DNA from: Streptomyces sp. YIM 121038
GTDB taxonomy: Bacteria > Actinomycetota > Actinomycetes > Streptomycetales > Streptomycetaceae
Reading direction: 5' to 3'
Assembly: GCF_006088715.1 (NCBI RefSeq)
Contig: NZ_CP030771.1
Coordinates: 434,001-498,000 of the forward strand
Length of the DNA stretch: 64,000 nt
Part shown: piece after piece, positions 34,971 through 43,504 of the stretch
How positions within the stretch are numbered: position 1 is the first letter of the stretch
Layout of the letters: each line of letters opens with the position of its first letter
Notes under the pieces: generated by a model
What the model was told of the DNA's origin: nothing
The model's database searches: none
What the model saw: only the letters and a program-made list of their open reading frames with translations
Program-made: the position numbers and the translations under genes

Positions 34971-35915
34971 ATGCCCATGACCGAGGGATCAGCGAACCCC
35001 CGCACGAGCAGCCGCGGCCTGCCCGTCGCCGTCGTCAGCGCATGTCTGCGCGACGGGCGCGGCGGGAGCCCGACCGCCGTGGTCGACGGAATGCCTGCCA
35101 CCGAGGCCGAGCGGCGGCGGATACCGGTCCTCCTCGGCACGTCCCACGCCGTGTTCGTACGCGAGGAGGACCGCGCGGAGGGTCACGAGGGCGGCCTCCC
35201 CCCTGTGTCCTTGCGGTTCGCGACCGCTGAGGGTGATCTGCCCGCGTGCGGCCACGGCACGGTCGCCGCGCTCGCGGTCCTCGCGGAACGCGCGGGCACG
35301 GCCGAGTACCGAGCCGTGCTCCGCACCGCGCAAGCCACGTTCACCGGCCGCGCGGTGCGCCACCCGGGCGGGCTCGTCGAGGCCGCCTTCGAGACGGACT
35401 CGGTCACGCTGCGCGCCGCCGACCCCGCCGAACTCGGGCTCGTCCTGCCCGCCCTGGGTCTCGACGCGGCCGCCGTCGGCGAGGCGTACGTCGCCACCCT
35501 CGGACGGCCGCGGATGCTGCTCCCGCTCCCCTCCCGCGAGGCGCTGGCCGGACTCGCCCCCGATCCGGACCGGCTGCGTGCCGCGTGTGACGCGTTCGGG
35601 CTGCTCGGCTGTTACGTCCACTGCGAGCCGCACGCCGACGGCCGCACCGCCGCGCGCCTGTTCGCCCCGTCCATCGGCGTCCCGGAAGACATCGCGAACG
35701 CCAACAGCACGGCGTGCCTCGCCGCGCTCCTGGCGACCCGCGGGATCGACCGCGTCGCGGTCGACATGGGCGATTCCCTCGGCCACCCCGCCACGATCAC
35801 CGCGGGCAGCAGGACGGGTCCGCTCGGGCGTCTCGTCCACGTCGGCGGGACGGCGAGGAACGATCGCACACTCGCCCTCGGCTCACCGGACGCTCCGCCG
35901 CCTCGGTCCGGGTGA
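34971..35915 (+). CDS. PhzF-family protein
   Basis: 314 residues. Begins like PhzF isomerases with VVSACLRDGRGGSPTAVV and contains LPACGHGTVAAL and ANANSTACLAALLA, the two cysteine/glycine loops of the diaminopimelate-epimerase fold. PhzF-type proteins isomerise small metabolites. No phenazine genes are near. TACGCT lies 7 nt before ATG 34971, so it is likely leaderless with its own promoter, 31 bp behind the LysR stop. Converges on the lanthipeptide cyclase. Confidence 0.75.
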   Translation: MPMTEGSANPRTSSRGLPVAVVSACLRDGRGGSPTAVVDGMPATEAERRRIPVLLGTSHAVFVREEDRAEGHEGGLPPVSLRFATAEGDLPACGHGTVAALAVLAERAGTAEYRAVLRTAQATFTGRAVRHPGGLVEAAFETDSVTLRAADPAELGLVLPALGLDAAAVGEAYVATLGRPRMLLPLPSREALAGLAPDPDRLRAACDAFGLLGCYVHCEPHADGRTAARLFAPSIGVPEDIANANSTACLAALLATRGIDRVAVDMGDSLGHPATITAGSRTGPLGRLVHVGGTARNDRTLALGSPDAPPPRSG

Positions 35916-35969
35916 TCAGCGCTTTCCGCGCCGCGCTTCCAGGGTGATCGCTCCCAGCGGCTCAGCAGG

Positions 35970-37277
35970 TCAGCAGAGCATGAGCGCCGCCTGCCACGGC
36001 AGTTCGCCGAGCGGGGCGTCGGGGGCCGTCGCGCAATGCAGGGCCAGCGCGGCGCCCGCCGCCCCGTCGAGGAAGCCGGGGCGGTGCACGACGGCGGGGC
36101 CGCCGGGCGCGGCGGCGGGCCAGAGGAAGGGGTGCGCCGGATCGGCCGCGCGCGCCAGGGCCTCGGTCAGGTCCGGTACGCGCGAGGCCAGTTCGGCCCC
36201 ACCCGGCTCGCGGGCCATCAGGGCGACGATCGTGGTGAGCCCCGCCAGGCCGTGGCAGAGCGTGGGGTCGGTGAAGGCCCGGGCTCCGCCCGGCCGGTCG
36301 CACACCGCGGCGACCGCGGCGACCGCCCGGCGGTTCCACTCCGGCTCCTTCAGCGCCAGTGCGGCCAGTTGCAGGGCGCGGGCGACGCCGGGCGTGCCGT
36401 AGCACCAGCCGGTGCGGGCCTCGGCCAGCGCGGGGCGGCCACCGGAGGCGGCCGCCACCTCCGCGTCCAGCGGGACGATGTTGGGCCATCCGTTGCCGTC
36501 GGGGCTGCGGCGGGCAAGCAGCCACCCAACGATGGTGCGGATGGCCTGCTCCTGGCCCGGCACGCGCACGCCCGCGCGGTGGGCGACGGACAGCAGCGCG
36601 AGCGGGCCGGGGATGCCGTGGGCCAGGCCGGCGTTGAAGTGCCCGCCGGGGATCCCGTCCGGCTCGCTGAGCAGGATCGGGTCGCCGGTCCACCACCCGG
36701 GCACCGTCCTTCCGCCCGGTTCGGTGACCGGGCGGGTGAGCGCGACGAGGTGGGCGAGGACCAGCTCGGTGGTGCCCCGGTGCTCGGGCCCGGCCGCCAG
36801 GAGCAGCCGGCCGATGCCGGAGAGCCCGGCGACCACGTCGTACCCGGCCATCCTGGCCCCGCCCCGCGCGGCGGCCGTCCGGGGCGCGTCCTCCGCCACC
36901 AGGCGCCGCGCCAGCAGGGCGGCTTGGGCGTCCAGCTTGGTGAGGAGCGCCGCGTACTCGCCGGGCCGGGTCACGGCGGTCCGCGCGGCGAAGGCGACCG
37001 CGGGCAGGCCCGCGTACAGGCCCTCCCGCGCGGGCCTGCGCACGCCGGTGACCGCGGCCGACAGATGGGCGTGCGCGACCTTGGCGTACGCGGGCTCGCC
37101 GTGCGCCAGCGCCGCGAACAGGAGCGCCACTCCGGGGTGGCCGTCCGCGAGGGACTGCGCGTGCCACAGGGAGCGGGTCTCGGCCAGCTCGGGCGTTTCG
37201 GCTGCGGTCACCCGGGCCGCGAGGGCGACCGGGTCGGCGAGACGCTCCGCGAGCCGCGCGACGGGGTTCTCGGTCAT
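35970..37277 (-). CDS. Class I lanthipeptide cyclase (LanC)
   Basis: 435 residues. Zinc ligands Cys292 (GWCYGTPG), Cys341 and His342 (LCHGLAG), and catalytic His220 in GLAHGIPGP, all the essential LanC residues. It adds cysteine thiols to dehydrated Ser/Thr, forming lanthionine rings. Its ATG overlaps the LanB stop (ATGA). The domain stands alone, without kinase or lyase domains, so the pathway is class I. End of the LanB-LanC operon; the converging PhzF gene stops 54 bp away. Confidence 0.92.
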   Translation of the reverse strand: MTENPVARLAERLADPVALAARVTAAETPELAETRSLWHAQSLADGHPGVALLFAALAHGEPAYAKVAHAHLSAAVTGVRRPAREGLYAGLPAVAFAARTAVTRPGEYAALLTKLDAQAALLARRLVAEDAPRTAAARGGARMAGYDVVAGLSGIGRLLLAAGPEHRGTTELVLAHLVALTRPVTEPGGRTVPGWWTGDPILLSEPDGIPGGHFNAGLAHGIPGPLALLSVAHRAGVRVPGQEQAIRTIVGWLLARRSPDGNGWPNIVPLDAEVAAASGGRPALAEARTGWCYGTPGVARALQLAALALKEPEWNRRAVAAVAAVCDRPGGARAFTDPTLCHGLAGLTTIVALMAREPGGAELASRVPDLTEALARAADPAHPFLWPAAAPGGPAVVHRPGFLDGAAGAALALHCATAPDAPLGELPWQAALMLC

Positions 37278-40200
37278 GCTCCGGCCCTTTCCCGGTCGAG
37301 GTGCGCCTGGACCGCGCCGCGGGCCACGGCCAGGGTCTGCGCCTCGGCCGTACGGTCCGTGCCCAGGCGCCGGTTGCAGTGCATGTGGACGAGGGAGGCG
37401 AGCACCGCGTCCGGGGAGACGCTCGGCGCGCCCCGGTCCTCCTCGGCGCGGACCAGGCGTCCGAAGCGCTCCGGCGCCGCGTGGTACGGCTGCGCCGCCG
37501 GGTCCGGCACGCCGTCCGGGGTGATCCTGGCGAGCGCCGCCCGCCTGCGTGCCGCGAACGCCTTGTGGTGCCGCTCGCGCTTGGGGTACGTCCCGGTGAG
37601 CCAGTGCCGCCAGTCGCCGCCGTAGCCCCGGTGGAAGGCACGTACCAGCTCGGTCACGTCGTACGCGGTGGACAGGATCCGGTCGTCGGCCGGGGTCGCC
37701 AGCCGCTCCAGGACCAACTGGCTGTCCGCGTGGAACACCGCCTCGGCACCGGCGAGGAGCGTCGGGCCGCCGTAGCGCTCGGTCTCCGGGGCGTAGCTGT
37801 CGAGGCGCAGCCCCCGGGCGAGCCCTTCGGACGACAACTCCCCCACCAGGTCGTGCAGTCGGGGCAGGACGGTGCCGTTGAGCAGCGCCGGGTCGCCGTG
37901 CAGGCGCAGCCTCAGGTGCGGGTCCGGGTCGGCGTACCGGATGAAGAACCAGCGGTCGACGCCGGACGGCCCGGCGGGCGGGGAGCCGAGGTCGGCGAGG
38001 AAGCGGCGCAACGGCCCGGTCAGGAGCTCGTCCTGGCGTTCGGCGGAGGTGTAGAGCGTCGCGTACAGCCAGGGGCCGCCGGGCGGGATCTCGCCGGTGC
38101 CGCGCCGGATCACCGGGCGCGTGGTGCGCGCGGGCGCCTCAGCGGGCTCCGGAAGGCGGGGCGTCAGCGTCACGACGGCCTCCGCCTCGTGGGCGCCGCC
38201 GGGGCCGTGCAGCCACCCGCTGTCGGTGTCGTGGCCCAGCGGCAGCTCGTGCACCACGGCCGCGCCGGTCCGCTCGCACGCGCGGCGCAGGATCTCCTGG
38301 TGCGCGGGGACGGTGAGGTTGAGGGGGATGCGGTGGTCGCCGATGGTGAGCTGGACGTGGTCGGGCACGTGCCACAGGGCGCGCCACTCGTCGAGGGGCA
38401 GGCCGGTCGCGTCCAGGCGCCAGCGGGCCGGGCTGAGGACGGTGCGCCCGGTGCGCACGGCGGGCAGGAACGGCAGGTCCTCCGCCGCGCCCCACTCCCA
38501 CAGCCGCCACTGCTTGCGGCCGAACGCCGCGGCCTCGATGAGGAAGCGCACCGCGTTGGGCGCGGTCAGTTCGCGGTTGAGCACGTGGAGGGCCGACGGG
38601 GTCAGCTCGCGCCCCAGTGCCGCGGACACGATCCGGAAGCCCTCGGAGTCGGCGCCGACGGCGATGTCGTCGAGCGTGAGGTCGGTGACGCCGGGCGCGG
38701 CCGGGCCGGGGTGGACGCCGATGGCCAGGCGCGTGTCCAGCCAGGTCGGCACCTGGGCGACGTTGGCGTGCCGGTGGTGCGACGCCTGGTGGTGGACCTG
38801 GACGGGCAGCCGTCCGGTGGTCTCGCGCGCGGCGCGTGCCGTGTGCCGGATCGCCTCGGCCTGCGCGGGCGGGAAGAGATGGGCGAAGCGGCCCGTGAAG
38901 CCACCGGACGCGGTGGCGGCGCCGACGAGTACGAGCGTGAAGTCGCCCCGGTCCACGGCGGCGGCCGACTCCGCCGCGATCTGTACGACGAGTTCGAGCG
39001 AGGACGGCCGTACGGAGTCGGCGGACTCGTCCCGGTCGGTAGCCTCGAAGCCGCGCAGCCGTTCCTCGTCCAGGACGACCTCGCGCGCCCCGCGCGCCTG
39101 CGCCTCGGCCGCGAGCCCCAGGAGCAGGCGCTGCCGTGCGGCACTGAGGGGCGCGGGGCCGGGGTCGGGGCGGTGGCTCGGGGGCAGCCGGTATCCGGCC
39201 GGGGCGCCCAGGCCGACGTCGGGGTCGAGCAGTTCCTTGACGGGCACGTAGCGCCCGAGGCCGTACCGCTCCACGAAGTCCTGGTGGTACGCGGTCAGCC
39301 GGCCGGGCCCCGGGGGCGAGAGGCGCCACAGTGCGGCGGCGGCGCGCTCCAGCTCCTCGGCCACCGAGCGCGAGAGCACGGCGGTGCCGTCCAGACGCAG
39401 GTCGACTTGGACGGCGTGGGCCGGGGCGGCCGGGTGCGCCGGGGGTGCGGCGGGGCGCGCGGCCGCGCTGGGGCCCAAGGCCGCGCCGGGAGGTGCGACC
39501 GAGTCGGGCCCCGGGGCCGTGTCCGGCCCGGCGCCCGTGTCCGGCCCGGCGCCCGTGCCGGGCCCGGTCGCCGCGTCGGGCCCGGTGCCCGCAAGCTCAA
39601 GTGCCCTGCGCCAGGCCGCCCTTCCCTCGCCCAGCGGGGTGCGGCGGTAGTCGGCCAGGGACGCGCGCAGTGCGGCGGTCCACCGGGCGGCGGGCGTGGC
39701 GGCCGGGAGCAGCGCCTCGACGTGGGCCAGCGGATCGGGGGCGTCCAGCGGCGGGCGCAGCTCCGTGAGGAGCACCTCGGCGCCGATCAGCTGGGCGACG
39801 AGACCGGCCACGGCTCCTTCGGGCGCTCCGGGGAACCGCGCCTCGACCTCCCGGATCAGGTCGCCGCAGGGGACGGGCCGCGCGGCCGCCTCGGTCACGG
39901 CGCGGACGACCGGGGTGCAGCGGAGCGTCCGGAACGTGGGCCGGTCGCCGGCCACCCCTCCTGACGGGCCGTCGGACGCGGCGGGGCCCGGGCCCGCCCC
40001 AGCCGGGGCGAAGGGCAGGACCAGACGGCCGCCGCGCACGAAGCACAGGCCGTTCACCACCACGCTCAGGCCCCGGTGCACGGCCGGGTCCCGCTCCCAC
40101 TCTGCGATCAGCCGGGCCAGCCAACCGGCGTCGGGCCGTGCCGCCCTGTGCCCGGCGCCGGTGAGTTCCCCCTTGGTGGCCTCGCCGAAGGAGCCCCACA

Positions 40201-40561
40201 GGACGCCCGCGAGCAGGCCGAAGGGGGTGGGCCGGGACGCGGCCCTGAGCAGGTAACGGGTCACGGCCCGGTGGGCCTTGCGCAGATCGGACGCGGCTAC
40301 GGGCGCGTCCGTGAGGACGGCGTCGACCGTGCGGGCGAGCGAAGGGCTGGAGACCTCAAGGGCTTCCCGGAACCTCGCGTCGGCGAGCAGTTCCACGAGG
40401 TGGGCCCGGAGTTCACCGGGCTCCGCTCCGGTCTCCCCCGGCCGGGCCGCCGCACCGTCCCGCCAGGTCGCGCGGACCCTCGGCCGGGCCAGGAGCGGCG
40501 CCCTCAGGAGCACTCCGTCCGCGCAGCGAAACACCGGTTCCGCGCTCTGGTCACGCCGCAT
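37274..40561 (-). CDS. Full-length lantibiotic dehydratase (LanB)
   Basis: 1095 residues. N-terminal glutamylation domain (SRPTPFGLLAGVLWGSFG is the conserved start of the active core; DLRKAHRAVTRYLLRAAS precedes it) and a C-terminal elimination/SpaB-C domain from about residue 800 (GGPWLYATLYTSAERQDELL, then WFFIRYADPDPHLRLRLHG). It glutamylates Ser/Thr of the precursor from glutamyl-tRNA and eliminates to dehydroalanine/dehydrobutyrine. Residues about 325-380 hold a Gly/Pro/Ala insert with GPDTGA-like repeats, unusual inside the family. Divergent from the precursor gene. Confidence 0.92.
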   Translation of the reverse strand: MRRDQSAEPVFRCADGVLLRAPLLARPRVRATWRDGAAARPGETGAEPGELRAHLVELLADARFREALEVSSPSLARTVDAVLTDAPVAASDLRKAHRAVTRYLLRAASRPTPFGLLAGVLWGSFGEATKGELTGAGHRAARPDAGWLARLIAEWERDPAVHRGLSVVVNGLCFVRGGRLVLPFAPAGAGPGPAASDGPSGGVAGDRPTFRTLRCTPVVRAVTEAAARPVPCGDLIREVEARFPGAPEGAVAGLVAQLIGAEVLLTELRPPLDAPDPLAHVEALLPAATPAARWTAALRASLADYRRTPLGEGRAAWRRALELAGTGPDAATGPGTGAGPDTGAGPDTAPGPDSVAPPGAALGPSAAARPAAPPAHPAAPAHAVQVDLRLDGTAVLSRSVAEELERAAAALWRLSPPGPGRLTAYHQDFVERYGLGRYVPVKELLDPDVGLGAPAGYRLPPSHRPDPGPAPLSAARQRLLLGLAAEAQARGAREVVLDEERLRGFEATDRDESADSVRPSSLELVVQIAAESAAAVDRGDFTLVLVGAATASGGFTGRFAHLFPPAQAEAIRHTARAARETTGRLPVQVHHQASHHRHANVAQVPTWLDTRLAIGVHPGPAAPGVTDLTLDDIAVGADSEGFRIVSAALGRELTPSALHVLNRELTAPNAVRFLIEAAAFGRKQWRLWEWGAAEDLPFLPAVRTGRTVLSPARWRLDATGLPLDEWRALWHVPDHVQLTIGDHRIPLNLTVPAHQEILRRACERTGAAVVHELPLGHDTDSGWLHGPGGAHEAEAVVTLTPRLPEPAEAPARTTRPVIRRGTGEIPPGGPWLYATLYTSAERQDELLTGPLRRFLADLGSPPAGPSGVDRWFFIRYADPDPHLRLRLHGDPALLNGTVLPRLHDLVGELSSEGLARGLRLDSYAPETERYGGPTLLAGAEAVFHADSQLVLERLATPADDRILSTAYDVTELVRAFHRGYGGDWRHWLTGTYPKRERHHKAFAARRRAALARITPDGVPDPAAQPYHAAPERFGRLVRAEEDRGAPSVSPDAVLASLVHMHCNRRLGTDRTAEAQTLAVARGAVQAHLDRERAGA

Positions 40562-40673
40562 CTCGGCCGCGCCCCCTTACTCGATGCACCATGAAACGGA
40601 CTGCGGAATTCCCCATTCCGCCTTCCACTGGAATGCCGTCACACTAACTCCGACACGGCCGCCCCGGAACCCC

Positions 40674-40703
40674 TTGACTCCGTCCGCTATCCGTACCTAG
40701 ATT
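40674..40703 (+). promoter_or_regulatory. Promoter of the lanthipeptide precursor gene
   Basis: TTGACT (40674-40679) and TAGATT (40698-40703), spacing 18, 56 bp before the ATG: a good vegetative sigma-70 match. The leader then has a GCCGCC-GGAG-GGCGGC hairpin at 40712-40727. Confidence 0.65.
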
Positions 40704-40758
40704 CCGATTCTGCCGCCGGAGGGCGGCGATTCGACAGGTTCCAGAGGAAGGAATTCCC

Positions 40759-40902
40759 ATGTCTGAGAACATGACGCAGGACCTCTTCGACATCGACCTC
40801 ACCGAGACCGCCATCCAGGACGTCGCGTCCGAGAGCGCCGCGGGTGCCATTTCCGGCGAGGAGTCCTGCTTCCGCACCTGTACGACCTGTTCGATCTGCT
40901 GA
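40759..40902 (+). CDS. Class I lanthipeptide precursor peptide (LanA)
   Basis: 47 residues. GGAAGGA lies 7 nt before the ATG. The leader starts MSENMTQDLFDIDLTE, where FDIDL (residues 10-14) is a form of the FNLD box that class I dehydratases recognise. The C-terminal core is Cys-rich: EESCFRTCTTCSIC, with Cys37, 41, 44, 47 and Ser/Thr at 32, 36, 40, 42, 43, 45, enough for up to four thioether rings. Leader cleavage is probably within AGAISGEE. Divergent from LanB with its own promoter. No protease, transporter or decarboxylase gene is adjacent. Confidence 0.88.
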   Translation: MSENMTQDLFDIDLTETAIQDVASESAAGAISGEESCFRTCTTCSIC

Positions 40903-41410
40903 CGCAGGCCGGATGGAGGGCCGGTCCCGGTGGTGTCCCGCACCGCCGGGGCCGACCCCTCGGCAATTGCCCTTTCGGGCAGCGCTTTCCGTAATGCGGC
41001 GGCAAATAATGCCCTCCTTACATGGGGCATAACCCTATCGATTCGCCTACTGAATCCGCCCGCGAGCCGCAGCGACGGATAAACCCGCGCATGCTTCAGG
41101 ATTTCCCCTGTGCACTTTTGGGCAGGGCTCCACCCGGGAGCGGGGCGCCGCCGAGCCCGCACTGATCGACGAGTCGGTCGCCAGAGCCGGGCCCGTGGAA
41201 GCGGGCGGCGAGCGGGCGTTGGTGACGTACCACCACGGCGTACTGCGCCGGATCGGCCGCTTCGAGGTCGTCGGCGGCCGGATGACGCCGGTCCGGCGGG
41301 TGGCCCATCCGGAGAAGTTCGCGCACGCCTGTCACATCTGACGCTCCTGTGTTGTCTCCCTGGCGGACCCATCGGCGGACCCCTCTCGGGATCCGGACCA
41401 AGGAGAGAGC
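40903..41410. other. 508-bp region after lanA: no intact gene, sigma-factor remnant
   Basis: 40903-41053 shows no gene; a GGCCGGATGGAGGGCCGG-like imperfect hairpin right after the lanA stop could attenuate or end transcription. 41054-41341 contains the gene remnant listed separately. Confidence 0.5.
41054..41341 (+). pseudogene. C-terminal remnant of a SigJ-like ECF sigma factor
   Basis: Open frame ending at TGA 41339-41341; from about 41130 it reads ALIDESVARAG, GERALVTYHHGVLRRIGRFEVVGGRM, ending TPVRRVAHPEKFAHACHI. A strand-rich segment closed by an R-x-x-H/N-P-E/D-K motif is how SnoaL-like tails of SigJ-type sigma factors end. No start codon, sigma region 2 or region 4 is left. Such sigma genes are often paired with a FAD/NAD oxidoreductase like the one that follows 69 bp later, which supports the reading. 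Probably truncated when the lanthipeptide locus inserted. Confidence 0.5.
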
Positions 41411-42541
41411 ATGCATCACATCGTGATCGTCGGCGGCGGCTTCGCGGGCGTCTGGAGCGCCGCCTCGGCCGCCCGGGTGCGCGGCGACGCCGCCATACGG
41501 ATCACCCTCGTATCGCCCGGCACGGACTTGGTGTTGCGACCGCGTCTGTACGAGGCCGAGCCGGAGCGGGCGCTGGTGCCCCTGAAGCGGATCCTGGAGC
41601 CCGTCGGAGTCGAGCACGTCCAGGCCACGGTGACGGAGATCGACACCGCGGGCCGCCGTGTCGTCACCGGCGACGGCGAGGTGCTCGCGTACGACCGTCT
41701 GGTGCTCGCGACGGGCAGTCAGCTGATCCGTCCGCAGCTGCCCGGGGCGGAGCGCGTCTTCGACGTCGACACCCTGGACGGGGCCGTCGCCCTCAGGGAC
41801 CATCTGCGCGGCCGCACCGGCTTCACCGCCGTGGTCGTCGGCGCCGGATTCACCGGCCTGGAGGTCGCCACGGAACTGGCCGGGCGGGGCCGGGTGATCC
41901 TGGCGGACCGGAGCGCCGTCGTCGGCCCGGAGCTCGGTGACGGGCCGCGCCCGGCGATCGAGGCGGCCCTCGACCGGCTGGGCGTGGAGCGGCGCCTCGG
42001 CACCACCGTGACCGAGGTGAAGGACGGCTCCGTGCGGTGGGCGGACGGCACCTGGAGCGAGGCGGACGCGGTGATCTGGACCGCCGGGCTGCGGGCCAGC
42101 CCGCTCACCGCGCACGTCGAGGGCCCCCGGGACCGGCTCGGCCGCCTGGAGGTGGACGCCCGACTGCGGGTTTCCCCCGACGTGTTCGCCGCGGGCGACA
42201 CGGCCGCGGCACGGCTCGACGCCGGTCACGTCACCGTGCAGAGCTGCCAGTACGCGGTCCCGATGGGAAGGACCGCGGGCCACAACGCCGCCGCCGACCT
42301 CCTCGGCCTGCCGCTCATCGACTTCGCCCCCGGGCCGTACGTCACCGACATCGACCTCGGCGGGGCGGGCGCGGTCTTCACCCGGGGCTGGGACCGCCGG
42401 GTCGAGTCCACCGGGGCCGACGGGAAGCTCGTCAAGCAGTGGATCATGGAGAAGATCCACCCGCCGGTCGACGACGCCGAGGAGATCCTGAACGCGGCGG
42501 CATATGTGTACGTCGTCATTCCCGGAGCCCGCGAACTGTGA
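41411..42541 (+). CDS. NAD(P)/FAD-dependent oxidoreductase (NDH-2-like)
   Basis: 376 residues. FAD motif IVIVGGGFAGVWSA at residues 4-17, second nucleotide motif VVVGAGFTGLEVATELA, and the late FAD box VFAAGDTAA. Length and order match type II NADH dehydrogenase-like proteins of the pyridine-nucleotide-disulfide family, without a clear C-terminal membrane anchor. Preceded by a sigma-factor remnant that may once have regulated it. The last codons and stop are duplicated in tandem (42521-42570). Confidence 0.85.
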   Translation: MHHIVIVGGGFAGVWSAASAARVRGDAAIRITLVSPGTDLVLRPRLYEAEPERALVPLKRILEPVGVEHVQATVTEIDTAGRRVVTGDGEVLAYDRLVLATGSQLIRPQLPGAERVFDVDTLDGAVALRDHLRGRTGFTAVVVGAGFTGLEVATELAGRGRVILADRSAVVGPELGDGPRPAIEAALDRLGVERRLGTTVTEVKDGSVRWADGTWSEADAVIWTAGLRASPLTAHVEGPRDRLGRLEVDARLRVSPDVFAAGDTAAARLDAGHVTVQSCQYAVPMGRTAGHNAAADLLGLPLIDFAPGPYVTDIDLGGAGAVFTRGWDRRVESTGADGKLVKQWIMEKIHPPVDDAEEILNAAAYVYVVIPGAREL

Positions 42542-42570
42542 CGGCTCCCGGAGCCCACGAGCTGTGACGG
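42521..42570. repeat. 26-bp tandem duplication over a stop codon
   Basis: CCCGGAGCCCGCGAACTGTG at 42521 and CCCGGAGCCCACGAGCTGTG at 42547; the first copy holds the TGA of the oxidoreductase gene at 42539-42541. Confidence 0.85.
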
Positions 42571-42655
42571 CCTGAGCCGACGCGCGACGGGAGCAGCCGT
42601 CGGCCGCCCGCGGACCTCCGCGCACGGCCCGGCTGCTCCCCGGTCCCGGGGCGCG

Positions 42656-43336
42656 CTATCCCGCTCGGGTGGTGCCGCGGGCCGCGATGTGCGCGGGCGG
42701 GGCGATGCCCTCGGGCAGGAGGGGGTCGGCTTCCGGCTCGCCCCACGTGGAGTTCAGCGGCAGCACGCCCGCCCAGATGCCGAGGGCGGCGTCGGGCCCG
42801 TCCCCGTCCTCGGGCGCGCCGGTGCGTATCTTGACCGACGCCTCCTCCAGCGAGAGCGCGAGCAGCGCGGTCGCCGCCAGTTCCTTGCGGTTGGGCCGGC
42901 GGGCGTAGTCCCACTGTCCGGGCGCCGCCTGCTCGGTGAGGCGGCGCAGGCCCGCCAGCTTCTCCTGCGGGTCCGTGACGAGGCGCGGGACGCCGTAGAC
43001 CATCGCGCTGCGGTAGTTCACGCCGTGCTCGAACACGGAGCGGGCGAGCACCAGGCCGTCCACGTGCGTGACGGTCACGCACACCGCCGCCTCGGGCGAG
43101 GCGACCAGGCTGCAACTGGCGACGGAGCCATGGAAGTAGAGATTCCGGCCGTCACTGCCGTAGACGGTCGGCACGACCATCGGGACGCCGTCGACGACGA
43201 CACCGAGATGGCAGACGAATCCGGCCTCCAGGACGGCGTCCAGCAGGGCGCGCTCGCGGCTTCCCTGCTCGCGCAGGCGACGATGGCGGGTACGGGCCGT
43301 CTCCGGGAGCACGGACGGCAGTTGTTCGTCGGTCAC
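42656..43336 (-). CDS. Pyridoxamine 5'-phosphate oxidase-like flavoprotein
   Basis: 226 residues. Split-barrel pattern ALLDAVLEAGFVCHLGVVVDGVPMVVPTVYG, here read as AGFVCHLGVV then VPMVVPTVYG, followed by NLYFHGSVAS and MVYGVPRLVTDPQEKLAGLRRLTE. This is the FMN-binding Nim/PNPOx subgroup often found as detoxifying or F420/heme-related small oxidases. 168 bp separate it from the TetR gene upstream; in this gap TTCCC-N5-GGGAA (43430-43444) and a repeated AACGAAATCC may be its control region. Confidence 0.8.
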   Translation of the reverse strand: MTDEQLPSVLPETARTRHRRLREQGSRERALLDAVLEAGFVCHLGVVVDGVPMVVPTVYGSDGRNLYFHGSVASCSLVASPEAAVCVTVTHVDGLVLARSVFEHGVNYRSAMVYGVPRLVTDPQEKLAGLRRLTEQAAPGQWDYARRPNRKELAATALLALSLEEASVKIRTGAPEDGDGPDAALGIWAGVLPLNSTWGEPEADPLLPEGIAPPAHIAARGTTRAG

Positions 43337-43504
43337 GTCGCCTCTTTCTCAACGCCACTGTTCGGCACGGGTCGTGGGATTACGATATCCACTGCCACAC
43401 TTCTGGAGTGCAACGAAATCCGCACCAAGTTCCCCTACCGGGAACGAAATCCCTTCGAGCGACCGTCGCGTCATTCCGGCACCGGCGACGCGGACCGGGT
43501 CGCG

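Noticed and set aside
34971..35915. Phenazine biosynthesis from the PhzF-like gene
   Set aside because: No other phz genes are present; PhzF-like proteins are widespread isomerases.
40844..41032. Second lanthipeptide precursor after lanA
   Set aside because: Frames in this stretch lack a leader box, ribosome site and Cys/Ser-rich core.
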